From positions 248,001 to 312,000 of the forward strand of contig JAHLEZ010000003.1 of the NCBI GenBank assembly GCA_020726505.1: a DNA stretch of 64,000 nucleotides. The letters run 5' to 3'. A model generated the notes under the pieces. It saw only the letters and a program-made list of their open reading frames with translations. It was not told where the DNA came from and searched no databases. Source of the DNA: Leptodontidium sp. MPI-SDFR-AT-0119. Taxonomy: Eukaryota; Ascomycota; Leotiomycetes; Helotiales; Leptodontidiaceae. Below, in pieces: positions 21,570 to 33,992 of the stretch (the stretch's first letter is position 1; the number at the start of each line of letters is the position of its first letter). The position numbers and the translations under genes are program-made.

Positions 21570-24500
21570 TTATTGCAGGCCTAAATCGGGTTAGTATTTC
21601 TTCATTTAGTACAAAGGATATTAAATTATCTTACATTGCGAGTAGAACGGGTTCGAGAACGTGCAAGTCCAGCCAGCCACGCAAGTAGTGGGTCCAGTAT
21701 AAGTTGGTCCTCCTCCACCTACACACTGTTAGTATGATAAATGCATTTGCGCGGAATTACTTACACTGTCCATATGGACCAGCTGGTGTTCCAGTTGAAG
21801 CACTACTCTCCAGTCAGCTGTGTATATTGACTCTGATTTGTATACTTACGTAGTTGTCGTCGATGTCGCCGTCGACGTAGTTCTCGAACTAGTCGTGGTA
21901 GTCGTGATCGTAGTAGGTCTGCTCGAGGTAGCAGATGTCGAGCTAGAAGTGGCCCTGCTTGTCGAGGAAGCCGTCGCGGTAGAAGGAGGAAGAGTGCCTG
22001 AAGCTATTCCGTAGAAGATTCCACGGCCATTAGTACCAACGTAAACTTTGCCGTAGACAGCCATGTCAGCGCCGACAACATTTGCGGATGCGGCTCCGAA
22101 GCCGTGAGTAGCGTCACTGATCATGAACCAATTGAGTCCTGCATCTTCGGTCTTGAATAAGGCAGTTGTGCCGCTGATGGTGAAGAAGCCGTAGATTGTT
22201 GGATAGGCGGAAGAAGTGGCACCAGCGCCGAGAGCTATGGGTTGTACAAATTAGCGAGAACAGATCAGCTGCATATGCATTGATGCTTACCAAAGCTCCA
22301 TCCAGCTGTCACACCACTTGCAACTTGAGTGAAAGTGCTTCCGAAGTTTGTAGAGTGAAAGAGTCCAACGTCGGTAGTTACCCACACGTCACCCGCAACC
22401 GTGGGATGAACGCGGATCTGATTGACTGCGGTTGAGGCGCCGAGAGTAGCAGACTTTGCGAATGTCACACCAGCGTTTGACGACACATAGAAGCTGTTTT
22501 GGCATAAGCGAGAGGAGTCCAAGAAATTTGCAAAGAATAGCACTTACCTGCCAGCTGAGCCTCCATAGAAGTAGGAATTGTTCCTCTTATCCGACGCAAT
22601 CACCGCTCCAGAAGGCAGAGTTGGGATAGCACTGAATGTAGCAGAGTTCTTTGAGATGAGAGGTCCGTTCGTGGAAGACATCAAGAGAATGCTATCAGCA
22701 TCGGCTGAGATGGCGACTTTGCCAGGCCCGGTGGACTGCGAAGCACCATAGTATGGGTTCCATGACGATGCGTAGTTGAAAGAGACGGCAACATTAATGG
22801 AGGTGCTGCTTTCTCCTGATCTGACCAAGTTGGCAGGCTTGTTGCCAGCGTAATCAAGGTCTCGAGTCGTGCCGTATGTTGGCGTGTGCCAGGCTTGATC
22901 TGGAGCAACATCGAGACTGGTGTGAGTGAACCCTCCAATATCTCCAACGGCAGACAATAGCGGAGGGCCTCCAGGTACAACGAGTAGACCAAGGACGGAT
23001 GTCTCTTCGATTCCGTTTGCGAGTGATTTGACTGTTACGTTGTGGACAGTGTCCCAGTTAAGAAGATCTCGGCTTCCATAAATTGTGGCTCCTGTGCCAT
23101 ACAACCCTAGACAATTCAGCGATGGTGTGTAACAAAGGTAGAATATTCTTACAATGGTTTGAGTCGAATGGATCAATCACCAACGCCTCGACCATCCATC
23201 CTACCCTCGAAATAAACTCCGCTGTCGAAGTTCTGTCTACCAGCCACGGAGCTTGTGAGATATCGAAGCCATAATAACTGTTTCCAAGTCAGTAAATGAC
23301 TGAGCTATCCACAGAGGTCAGTATAACGCACTAATTGATAGCAGGGTAACCATTAAATTCCCAGATCGGCGACCAAGTAGCTCCTCCATTGGTACTTCTC
23401 CAGATAAGCTCATCCGGCCACCAGCAGTTCAAGGCCGCTACCATCAAAGTTCCCGGACGTTGCAAGTCAACAGCCAGACCACCATAGCCATAGTATGTCG
23501 TGCTCAAAGGCGTGGGACTAATGTCAGTCCATGCTCCAGAAGTGATGTTGTACTTGTGGAGAGTTCCGTTTGTTCCGTCGTATGGACCGACACCATTGGC
23601 ATATGTCACATAAAGTACCTTCTCAGCAGGCGAGAGGACTCCTTTGTGTGGGATGAATCCAAGTTGAGGCTCTCCAGAAACCCAAGCCCCTGCAGAGAGT
23701 CAATTAGCAGATCGAGTGGATGGAGTGGAAAGGCTTACAGGTGACGCCACCATCTTCGGACTTGAACACAGACTGTCCAGCATCAACAACACCTACGTCA
23801 TTAGTTCGTTTCGAGACTGAGAGAGTTCTCTCGTGAACTTACCAACGAATATTCTTGGGGTAGCAGATCCCTTAGTACCAGTAGTCGTATCGAATGTTAT
23901 CCATGCAATGCCGACTGGGTCAGAAGTGTACGTCGAGCTCGCATTTTGGAAATAGGTTCCTTTGCCAAGTCAGTCGAGGTCAATTCAGACGGAGTTTCAG
24001 ACTCACCTGGCCATCTGAAGGCAGTAACTTTCGAAAAAGTAGCGCCGTAATCTGTGCTCTTATAGAGACCATTTCCACTTCTTGCACCGTAGTAGATGAT
24101 ATTGTTACTCTTGGGATCAACAGCAAGACGCTTCGAATATCATCAGTAGGGGCACATAAACAGAGTAAATACGACTTACCTCGCCTATTCCACGACCAGG
24201 CATGTTTCCACCAACTTTGAAGGGAAGCTTCGTTTCTACCCAGGTGTTTCCCTGATCAGTGGAACGAAGTATGGAACCCAAATTTGGGTCCCACTCGTTG
24301 GTGTACATTCCAACTGCGACATAGAGGCGATTGGTCTCTACGGGATCAGTCGCAAGTGCATCGATACCCCAATTGTGCCTATTGACAGATATTAACTTGG
24401 TTCAAAATACCCAAAGGTCATCCTTAACACACCAGTTTGAGGTGTTGACAGAGTCCATCAAAGGGGTCCATGAATCGTCTGCGTTCAGTCGATATGCCCC

Positions 24501-24732
24501 TCCGATATCAGTTCGAGCATATGCCAGTCCTTTGGCTCCAGGATTGAACACGATGCCTGGAACGAAGCCTCCACCACCTAGACTATGTGTAAGTGATATG
24601 TCAAAAAAGAAGAGACATGCTCATACCTCCAATCTTGACATTTTTCCAGGTAAAAGCTTGAGATGTTACGGCTTGAACAGAGCCCGAGAGCAAACTGGCA
24701 GCCAGCAAGGTCGCACCTTGAAAGAGAAACAT
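21570..24732 (-). CDS. Secreted xyloglucanase, GH74 with C-terminal CBM1
   Basis: A multi-exon gene of about 820 residues with roughly 13 short introns (near 21.61, 21.75, 21.83, 22.26, 22.52, 23.13, 23.31, 23.72, 23.82, 23.98, 24.15, 24.40 and 24.60 kb). A signal peptide (MFLFQGATLLAASLLSGSVQA) starts at 24732. The GH74 tandem beta-propeller follows: GGGFVPGIVFNPGAKGLAYARTD at the N-terminus with the first catalytic Asp (TDIGGAYR), repeated SxDxGxTW hairpins (STDQGNTW, SEDGGVTW, STNGGATW), and the second acid in SAVGDIGGFTH near 22940. A Ser/Thr linker (about 21850-21990) leads to a CBM1: AGPYGQCGG, TTCVAGWTC, FYSQCLQ, with its last residues on a small final exon. It hydrolyses xyloglucan in plant cell walls; the CBM anchors it to cellulose. 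Probably induced on plant material. Confidence 0.93.
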
Positions 24733-24789
24733 GATGCAAGAGATGGAAGACAAGGTAGCCACAACGAACGAAACGCCTTCAAGCACAAT

Positions 24790-24806
24790 GAGCCCTATAT
24801 AATATA
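24790..24806 (-). promoter_or_regulatory. TATA-like element of GH74 gene
   Basis: A TATATTATATAG run on the minus strand lies about 60-70 bp upstream of the GH74 ATG. This supports ATG 24732 as start, rather than the in-frame codon at 24786, which would sit almost on the element. Confidence 0.5.
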
Positions 24807-26317
24807 TTCTCCCCGCTTTTCAATCTGGATCCGAGTCTTGAGTCCTGATCCACTAAGTCACTTCATTTATGGAACACAGGGACGTAAACCCTAGCTGCAA
24901 AGCATCAGCATCTTCTAATGCCTTGTTCCTTGCCCGATTCACCATCGAGTACTGGACGGATTATGCAAGGCACCCCGCATGGCTCATGTCTATTGCGGCT
25001 TTATGCCAAATCTGGGGTAAAGACGGTCATACAATTCGCCTTTCCGTGCTCTGGCACAATACAACGGGACATCTCGGTCCGTACCGAACTAGGGCTTTCA
25101 AGGTACAGTATCTTTCTTATTGGTTTGAGCGTCTGAAAAGTTTCCGCGTGATGTAGATTGTTGGAAATGAGAAGTGTCCTGACAGAAACCTTGTCGGCTG
25201 CTTCAGCCGACGATTTTATCCGGCGCATCGCAAAGAGCCTAGATCCGATCTCAGGGGATTGTGGTGTAAACAATTGCTTATATAGCAAGGGCCTCGGTAC
25301 TTGACGTGCGCGAAATACATAATATGTTTGACTGTGGGTGTAGAAATGAGGAGTGCGAATGGTGGAACAAACGTTTCCGTCGATGGGACCCCTCAGCAGA
25401 TTCATGAGTCGCAGGATGAGGGTTCCGGCCCTGAACTGCGAAGCGTGTGTATTGCGTGATGAGCGGTCCCTAGTGCCTAGTCAGTGTACAGTTATATTAG
25501 ACTTATTCCTGTGGGGCTTTGAGTCTTAGAAAATGGGAATACAATTTGGGAGCAGAAACAGCCAGAGGTTCGTCGTTCATGTCACGTGTACCAGCCCATC
25601 ACAGCAGCTTTTGAATTCCAGGTTGTTTAGCCCGTTAACGTATCTGCAGCAGTATCGAAACGATACGCCCAGTTATAATATCGACCCTGAATTTATTTGC
25701 ATTTTTAGTACCTCGTTCAAACCATCCTACGAAAGGGGTTGTTTAGCGAATATCCTGTTGACACACAGCAAATGCAGCTTTCACTCAAAACGAACGGCAA
25801 GGGATATCAGAAATATGGTAGAAGCTCGACGATAATTTGTAAAGTGAATCGCCCCAGATATCGCCCTGGGGATCTATCACTCATGTAAAATGCACGGGTC
25901 TCTTGCTAAGCGTAGTCCCAGTGGAATTGGGAATGGCGAGTTTGGGTGCGAGCGTTTGCGTGAATATGCTTATGCTCTGCCAGTGCTTCTTGCATCGAAC
26001 CTTGTCAAGTATGGTGGCCAGCTTCGTGATGTGACTAACCTCCGCTCAATTGCCCTCCAAGAACAAGAGGCCTGTGGGGAGTGGTCCAGAGAGCACATCA
26101 AACCAGCAGCAGCGAACCATAGTGCGGAAACGCTGGCTAGCGCAAAGCATCAGGTGTACCAAGAATGCAACTCCTGATAGGACGCTTCACTGCCTTTGAT
26201 CGTTGCAAGGAAGGGAGCGGAGCCAGACCAGATGCTTGGGTGACCGAGACCGTATTTGCGCCTGAACCCCTGATGGTCCGGCCGAGTTCATCTTCTTGCT
26301 CAGTAGCTTCATTTTGT
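24807..26317. other. Intergenic, upstream of GH74
   Basis: 1.5 kb holding the rest of the GH74 promoter and the ELP3 3' region. Open stretches here (for example 25533-25835 and 25890-26177) have no recognisable motif and are not called. Confidence 0.5.
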
Positions 26318-28155
26318 TCAGAAGTCATCATCGCTGTCGTCTTCATCTCTTGGCTTTATGTTTTTGCTCATGTAGGGACCTGAAACATGTTAGCAACTAT
26401 CACAAACTTTCAGCGCTCCACAAACCATCTAGCCAATATCCTAGCCGTCGGTAGTAGTCTCTCGTCCCCACTCCAGAGATAACACTGATTTTGGTGCTTC
26501 CATGTTCATCTCTGGCAATCCTCTCAGCTTCCTCCATCAATAGAGTACCGTAGCCTTGGTGCTGGAATTTCCGGGGATCACGAGCATGGACAGGCACAGC
26601 AGAACCATAGACATGCAACTCGCGAACAAGACTAGTTGGCTGACCGACGAGTTCTGGGCGGAATGTGTACTTCTTGGAACACTTTCTCAGACGAAGAAGT
26701 CCGATGAGGATATCTTGCTTCGGATCCTCGTAGGCCAAGAACGTTTCCCATCCGCCATTTGCAGTGTAGTCCCGACGGACCAATTCAACTTGTGATGGTC
26801 GAATTTTGTTCTTCACTTCGTTGATACCCACTTCACGAGTTCTAACATCTCGGCAGGTTGTTCCGAAATCTTTCATCCTACTCAGTGCCAGCTCTCTCAG
26901 ATTTCCATTTTCGACACCTGATGTGACAAGAGGCATTGGAATATCTCTCTGCACACGGTAAATACGTGTCCAGGGCGGAACGAGGGCGAGAATTCGTGCC
27001 ACAATGTCGATGAGGGCATTGGGCGTATAGTTCTTATATCTTCCTGTTCTCCACAATTCGTACAACCCAGTACCGCGGATAACAAGAGTTGGGTATATCT
27101 TCAGTCCGTCTGTCCGGAACGCTGGGTTCTCGAAGTATTCCCTGAACTGATCCAAGTCTCTTTCCATACCAACGTTAGGCAAATCTGGCATCATATGGCT
27201 GACTACCTTGAATCCCGCGTCCTTTGAGAGGCAGAAAGTCTCTGCCACAGATGCAACTGTATGCCCTCGGTTCGTATCCCGAGCAACGTCCTCGTAAAGA
27301 GATTGGACACCGATTTCCAGTCGGGTGCATCCATATCGCAGCATATCCGTCAAATGGGTGGCCAAACAGTAATCCGGTCGGGTTTCGATTGTGATTCCCA
27401 CGCACTTGATATTACTCATTTCTCCAGCCTCGACTGCTTCGTCCACATTGTTGCCCTGGTATCCACTGAGTGCATTGTGCAACTGCGAGATGAAGCTCTC
27501 CCTATAGCTCTGCGCCAAAGACATGAATGTGCCTCCCATGATAATGTATTCGACCTTGTCCACACTATGTCCCAGGGCTTTGATCTGGTCGACTCGTCCT
27601 CTTGCCTGCTCAAATGGATCGTATCGTGCTCGAATAGCTCTCATGGAAGTGGGTTCATAACCAGTGTATGACTGTGTCGAGTATTCGAAATCGGAGTCGG
27701 GTCCACCTGGACAGTAGACACAAATATTGCCAGTGTAAGCAATGTGAGGACATCTGTGGGGTTTGCACATCACAGCGACGACAGCAATACCCGATGCACT
27801 TCCTGGGATTCGTTAGTAATTGATGTAATAAACCGGGCAAATACTTACGAATAGGCTTTGCTATCAGTTTTGGCAAGATATACTTCTTGTAGTGTTCTGG
27901 AATAGCAGCAATAATGGCAGTAAGTGGAGGCATGTTGCTCAGCCTATGCTTCTTCGACATCTTTGCGCGGAGGCTATTGAGATTGACATCTTTCCTGGGC
28001 GCTGATAGATCTTGCTGCGCTTCATGATCTTGGACCAGAAAGCTGACAATATCTGAACAAGCTCTCAAGGATCGTTCGTTCTCTGGAGGTAGATTTGGGT
28101 CGTTGGGCTTTCTCTGCCTCTCAGAGAGTGTCATTGTCCATGTTTCGGTCGCCAT
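26318..28155 (-). CDS. ELP3: Elongator complex catalytic subunit ELP3
   Basis: Exons 28155-27849, 27802-26426 and 26379-26318, with two 46-nt introns, encode 581 residues. ELP3 is the radical-SAM/acetyltransferase subunit of Elongator, needed for cm5/mcm5 modification of wobble uridine in tRNA. The Fe-S cluster cysteines are in [14 protein letters not shown]. Other radical-SAM landmarks are [15 protein letters not shown] and GHTVASV. The C-terminal GNAT domain has the acetyl-CoA loop [10 protein letters not shown], then [17 protein letters not shown]. The last exon is easily missed: it supplies GPYMSKNI and an acidic DEDDSDDDF tail, restoring the family's terminus. Head to head with the succinyl-CoA ligase gene, 340 bp between starts. 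Confidence 0.97.
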
Positions 28156-28495
28156 TTCTCCAGATCAATTCTCCCCTTCCTGTCGACCCGAGGTTTTGAA
28201 TCTGCTGCCAGCATAGAAGCCGAAGATAGTTTCGTTGTGGAAGTTGTCGCAGAAAGCTGCAGTTTTGCGATGTTGCGTTCGTACTTTACAGATGGTGGGG
28301 TTGTTCGCATCTCAAAATTATTTCAAGGACCACAAGGAATCATCGGTAAATCCCGGTGGAGCTTCTTTTCGCGGACCTTCGAGCCAAGCTCCGACCAACC
28401 CTTTCCCTTGAAGTTATTCCAACCAGAACTCCAAACCAATCCTTCAATTCATTCCCTCCGCGCTCTATTTCCTGACATCAATTGTCCCAGGCAAG
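28156..28495. promoter_or_regulatory. Head-to-head promoter, ELP3 / succinyl-CoA ligase alpha
   Basis: 340 bp between the two divergent start codons must contain both promoters. No clear TATA box. Shared control is inference from spacing. Confidence 0.6.
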
Positions 28496-29814
28496 ATGCA
28501 GGCCTTTTCAAGATGTGCCAGACCGGCTCTGCAAGCTGCTGTGCGAAGACAGGGCTATTCCACCTCGACCTCTGCATACGCTGCAACTGCTGAGAACCTT
28601 CGCATCAACGGCGACACCAAGGTCATCTACCAAGGCTTTACTGGAAAGCAGGGAACGTAAGTACTGGATAGGTAGTAGCGATTGCTATCGAGGCTCGGTG
28701 CTGATTAAGATGTTACAGATTCCACGCGCAACAAGCAATCGAGTACGGTACGTGTTCGGAAACAACAGAGACCAGCTGGATTATATCTGATAGGGAATTT
28801 AGGCACACAAGTAGTTGGAGGAACGAATCCTAAGAAGGCTGGACAAACACATCTTGGTCTGCCCGTCTTTGCAAATGTCGCAGATGCTGTGAAGCAATCT
28901 GGAGCTACTGCTTCGGCCATCTTCGTCCCGTGAGGTTTCCTGGGTCAACAAACCTCCCTTCAAGCTTCAGTCTTACTAATATTCGATAGACCTCCTCTTG
29001 CTGCCGCTGGTATCGAAGAAGCCATTGCTGCCGAGATTCCTCTGGTTGTTTGGTATGTATTCTTCTTGGCATGTGAAAGGGCATTCTAACCTCCAATTAG
29101 TATCACTGAGGGTATCCCCCAACATGGTACGTACTTCTGTTCCCTCAATATACATTCGAAAACTAACTGTTTCATAGACATGGTCCGAATCACCGACATC
29201 CTGAAGACGCAAGGAAAGACACGTTTGGTAGGACCCAACTGCCCAGGTCTGATTGCTCCAGGGCAATGCAAGATTGGTATCATGCCAGGATTCATCCACA
29301 AGCGCGGGCGTATCGGTATCGTCTCTCGTTCCGGAACTCTTACATACGAGGCTGTCAACCAGACTACCCAGACCGGTCTTGGACAATCGCTCGTCGTTGG
29401 AATTGGTGGTGATCCATTCTCTGGAACCAACTTCATCGACTGCCTGAAGGTCTTTTTGGAGGATGAGGAGACTGATGGTATCATCATGATTGGAGAGATT
29501 GGAGGATCTGCTGAGGAGGATGCTGCCGAGTTCTTGAAGGAATACAACACTGCCAATAAGCCAGTTGTCAGTTTTATTGCTGGTATCTCTGCACCCCCTG
29601 GACGAAGAATGGGTCACGCTGGTAAGTTCGATTCGAATCTGGATGTCTATTGCCCTCTTGCTTACACTTCACAGGTGCTATTGTCAGCGGCGGTAAGGGA
29701 GGAGCCGATTCCAAGATCGCTGCTCTTGAGGCTGCTGGTGTTATTGTTGAGCGAAGCCCGGCAATGCTTGGAAAGACCCTGCATGGAGAATTTGTACGAC
29801 GTGACTTGATTTAA
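28496..29814 (+). CDS. LSC1: Succinyl-CoA ligase alpha subunit, mitochondrial
   Basis: Seven exons (28496-28656, 28719-28747, 28803-28929, 28990-29052, 29101-29126, 29178-29621, 29675-29814) give 329 residues. It catalyses the substrate-level phosphorylation step of the TCA cycle, succinyl-CoA to succinate, with the beta subunit. The N-terminus ([24 protein letters not shown]) is a mitochondrial presequence rich in Arg and Ser. The CoA-binding domain has [14 protein letters not shown] and [18 protein letters not shown]; the ligase domain has GPNCPGLI and SRSGTLTYE. The active-site phosphohistidine is in RRMGHAGAIVSGG, whose Gly-Ala junction is interrupted by the last intron. The length and all core motifs match the family. 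Confidence 0.97.
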
Positions 29815-30247
29815 GGATACCTTGTGAATTAGATGATGGGGCTGTGCACAAGGAGCGTTAATGCATTTTCTTTCATGTGTTTTGTGGACAATACCGCGTT
29901 CCTGTACAGCTAGTAAATTACCCCTGAGATGCCATAGATTTCTTGATTGAGTGAAGCCAGAACAGACAGCGGAATGCTTGCAGATGGCCAATAATCGTGA
30001 TCGGACGTTGATGCTAAATCTTTTCATGGGTTTGGATTGAGAGCTGAAGAGAATCCTTTGTTTATTCAGTCAGCTAGAAACCGTAAACTCCTTCCCATGG
30101 CTGTTTTCCTTACCCCTGACCAGTCTTGTTGCAGCAGAGCTTCTCGGCATCTCCCGTGGCTTGGGACATTTCAAAGCTCCCCCACATTGGAATGTCCAGA
30201 TCAACAACCAACATCCCAACAACACCTTCTCCGACGCCATATTCAAG
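29815..30247. other. Intergenic, LSC1 3' / AP-2 mu 5' region
   Basis: 433 bp. In-frame sequence continues upstream of the AP-2 mu ATG for about 87 nt without a stop, but the conserved family N-terminus begins at 30248, so this is treated as 5' UTR. Confidence 0.6.
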
Positions 30248-31666
30248 ATGCTTTCCGGCATATTGATCTTTAATCAGAAGGGAGAGAATTTGATATTCCG
30301 CGCCTTCCGGAATGACTGCAGACCACGCCTCGCAGACGTCTTTCGAATCCAGGTCATATCGAACGCCCAAGTCAGGTCTCCCATCCTCACATTAGGAAGC
30401 ACAACCTTCAGCCATGTCAAGCACGAGAATATCTACCTGGTTGCGATCACTAAGAGCAATGCGAATGCTGCGCTGGTCTTCGAATTCCTGTATAGGCTGA
30501 TTGCGCTTGGGAAAGGGTATTTTGGGAAGTTCGATGAGGAGGCAGTGAAGAATAACTTTGTGCTGGTCTATGAGCTCTTAGATGGTTAGTTTGGATGCTG
30601 GGTCTTGATTCTATAGCTACTAACTGTACTGAACAGAGATTCTGGACTTTGGATACCCTCAAAATACCGAAACCGATACCCTCAAGATGTACATTACCAC
30701 GGAAGGAGTCAAGTCTGAGAGAACAATGGAGGACTCGGCCAAGATCACCATGCAAGCAACCGGCGCATTATCATGGCGGAAAGCAGATGTCAAGTACCGC
30801 AAGAACGAAGCTTTTGTCGATGTGATCGAAGATGTGAACCTTCTCATGTCTGCTACCGGAACGGTCCTCCGGGCGGATGTCAACGGGCAAATCGTTATGC
30901 GCGCATACCTTACGGGAACACCAGAATGCAAATTTGGGCTCAATGATCGGCTACTGCTGGACGGGGACAATCTCTCTTCTCTGGAGTCTGGCAATAGACT
31001 GGGTACGAAAGCAACCAAAGCTGCGGCAGGGAGTGTTACGCTGGAGGACTGCCAGTTCCATCAATGCGTCAAGCTTGGAAAGTTCGATACGGACAGAATC
31101 ATATCCTTCATTCCACCAGATGGCGAGTTCGAATTGATGCGCTACCGAGCGACGGAGAATGTCAACCTGCCATTCAAAGTACACGCCATTGTCAACGAGG
31201 TTGGTAAGACCAAGGTGGAATACAGCATAGCTATCCGGGCGAACTACGGAAGCAAGCTGTTTGCCACGAATGTTGTGGTACGGGTACCTACGCCACTAAA
31301 CACGGCGAAAATCACGGAGAGGTGTACGCAAGGCAAGGCGAAGTACGAGCCTAGCGAAAACAACATCGTCTGGAAGATCCCAAGATTTACTGGTCAGAAC
31401 GAGTTTGTGTTGAGTGCGGAAGCAACTTTGACAAGTATGACGAACCAGAAAGCGTGGTCAAGGCCGCCATTGAGTTTGAACTTCAGTTTGTTGATGTTTA
31501 CGAGTTCGGGGTTACTTGTAAGATATCTGAAGGTGTTTGAGAAGAGCAATTACTCTTCGGTCAAGTGGGTGAGGTACATGACAAGAGCGGGATCTTACGA
31601 GATACGGTAAGTCTTTTTCTGAATCTTGGCTCTGGGTATGTTGTGCTGACAGGTTCTAGATTTTGA
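30248..31666 (+). CDS. AP-2 clathrin adaptor complex subunit mu
   Basis: Exons 30248-30584, 30637-31606 and a last tiny exon (31653-31659, or 31660-31666) give 437 residues, the usual length for AP-2 mu. It selects YxxPhi cargo and binds phosphoinositides at endocytic coats on the plasma membrane. The N-terminal longin-like domain starts MLSGILIFNQKGENLIFRAF and contains SNANAALVFEFLYR. The hinge and mu homology domain have KADVKYRKNEAFVDVIEDVN, FIPPDGEFELMRYR and the terminal KWVRYMTRAGSYEIRF. MLSGILIFNQKGE and the RNDCR segment place it with AP-2 rather than AP-1 mu (inference from family). Convergent with the 2OG oxygenase gene. Confidence 0.95.
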
Positions 31667-31978
31667 GTATTTTCATGGCGTTTTGGTGGAGTAAGCATAG
31701 CATGGGCGTCGCGGAGACTAAACATAATGAAAGTCTAATTGATATATCATCACCTCGTCTCAATACTACGATGACAACCCACTAGGGACTCAGGAAGAAA
31801 CCGACTGAATTACTGCAAAGAAAAGTTCTACGGAACAACAATGCTGACAACGAGACAACTGAAAACAGAAACCAGAGATCCGGATACAGAAAGTCTCCAA
31901 GGGACCACAGAACATCAACTATCCACAGGCTTCCAAACATGATCCAAAAACTCTTTCACAATGCAAACTCGTGTACTA
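31667..31978. other. Intergenic, convergent 3' ends
   Basis: 312 bp between AP-2 mu and the 2OG oxygenase stop. No gene; both 3' UTRs must share it. Confidence 0.6.
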
Positions 31979-33992
31979 TCAACAACCTTCCCTGACAATT
32001 GGATCTTCATCGACCTTCTCCTCTCGCCAATCATGAAATCCGAATCCGCTATCCGGAATAGGAGTTCTCTCCCCTCTTGGTGGAATATCGATGAAGATTG
32101 CGGCATGGGAATAGTGCCACGAGAGACTGAAATCGTTCCCGTACCTCAAATGCACCATAGCGGCATCCCAACCTGCCGCAGCAGCTTCGTTAAGCCACTG
32201 CACATTTCTGATTTCTTCTAATGGCCAATTGCACTTGATTTGCTACTCACACCATTAGCCATCTCCAAGACAAACAAAACAACCAGCCTGGGAGGGGAGT
32301 GTGGGGGCATGGGAAACAGGAAGTGAAGCGAGAAAACGAAACTATACATACATCACTAGTAAGATCCTCATCCGTCGCATCCATCATCACGATATCCTCA
32401 AACCTCGTTCCGGACCTCGTGATGTCAACATCTTCCCGTGACCAGGCATCGTTGTCTAGCACGGGACGAACGTGGACTTTCACGCCAAGACTACTGAAGA
32501 CTGCGAAGAGGACGGCGTCGATGCCTTTCAAGGCGTAGGGCATGAGTTGGTCGGTGACCTTGCGGGTATGTGCGTATTGATGGGCGCAGTAGAAACCGAG
32601 CGTTCCTCCTGTTTCTTTTTGTTAACTAGCTGCGGAACTAAATCTACGTAAGGTATGTTGGAAGGGAGATGAGGGAAGAATGGATTCTTAATCTTACCTT
32701 TACTCATGAACCCGGGTATCTCCAACATCTTCTTCGCTCCTTCGAAGAGTGGATATAACGATGGATCAGCACTTGGTGAACGCTGTAGTATGCCACCGAC
32801 TTGTTCAGAGACGTATAGGTTGTACGTGAGCGTTACTCGGTGGCCTGTTGTGACAGGGAGGACTTCATGCTCGCAGTCGCTGTAGAATGCACACCATTGA
32901 ATTTCGTTTTCGTACTTGGTGGAAGAGGAAGAGTTCGCGGTGCTCCAGTCGAAAATCGAGACGTGTCCTTCGTGGGAGATGAGGAGTTGGCCACCTGGGT
33001 TTGGTACTGTCAGTTTTTGGGCTTCGAGTTTGATCTGGCAGGGGAATGGAACCAAACAGAGGAGAGTGGGGGAGACAACCTTCATGAGCACAAGGTAAAC
33101 AAACAACCAAACTCCCGAATTGAGTCGCTCCCCGTGGTGTATCAACATGTTTCTGGAACATGCCTGATGGACCGGAATAGACCTATTCTCTCATCAACCT
33201 CTACATTAGGAAAGCAACAAAAAACAAGGAACTCACGTTCAGTTTATACAACTCAGCCCTAACTCCTCGATGCTCCTCTCTCCCCACTCCTACACTCAAC
33301 CCCGGAAGCAAAACTTGCTGAACGGCATCGAGAATACCGAGGTCGGCTGGGTGGAAATTGGTGCTGAAGTTCTCGGCGTCGAGTTTCCCTGCTTTGCGGT
33401 ATGTTTCGTCCAGGACGTCGCCGCCGTTGAAGCCGAATGTTGCCGGTTTGCAGGCGTGGAGGAGGGAGGTTAGGATTGGATTAGTGTTGTTGGGATGGGG
33501 GTCTGAGTGGAAAGGGAAAGTGATTTTGTTGATTGTGGGTGCTGGACTGGACTGGGTGGACGTGGAAGCGAAAGTAGAACGGGTATCGAAGCGGAGGATT
33601 ATGGGCGGTGAAGTTATAGGTGTGCCGGCTGAGTCGAGGCTTTGGTCTTTACCTTTGCCTTTACTTGATGGCGCAGAATTGGAAGATCTGATGGGGATAC
33701 TTCCTCCCAAGCAGTAAGACGCTGTGGACTGGTAGCCTGACACGGCTGATTTGAGGTCTTCAAGGAGGAAGGTGGATGTTAGAGCTGCCAGGGATTTGCT
33801 GCCTTGCTTTAGGTTGGAGATGTTGGAAGTTCGTGGTGAGGAGGGTGATGAAGCATGAGATGGTGTAGCAGTTGCTGTGTCGGAGTCTGAATCTGACTCG
33901 GCATTTTGGTCGTTGGCTATGGGATTCGCAAGGGCTTTGCGGGGGATGGGAGGAGGTGGCATCAAGTTGGAGGAAGAAGAGGATGACGCCAT
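31979..33992 (-). CDS. 2OG-Fe(II) oxygenase (prolyl 4-hydroxylase-like) protein
   Basis: Five exons (33992-33237, 33182-33080, 32994-32698, 32608-32352, 32242-31979) join without a break into 558 residues. Residues 1-70 are Ser/Pro-rich and disordered. The double-stranded beta-helix core contains YSGPSGMFQKHVDTPRG (the HxD iron ligands), then GGQLLISHEGHVSIFDW, CEHEVLPVTTGHRVTLTYNL (third iron-binding His and the Arg that would bind 2-oxoglutarate). The C-terminal half (from about residue 390) is a fungal-specific extension, with CAHQYAHT and LSWHYSHAAIFIDIP. No signal or membrane segment. Fungal proteins of this layout are common but uncharacterised; substrate unknown. The iron and 2OG residues look intact, so activity is plausible. 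Confidence 0.87.
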
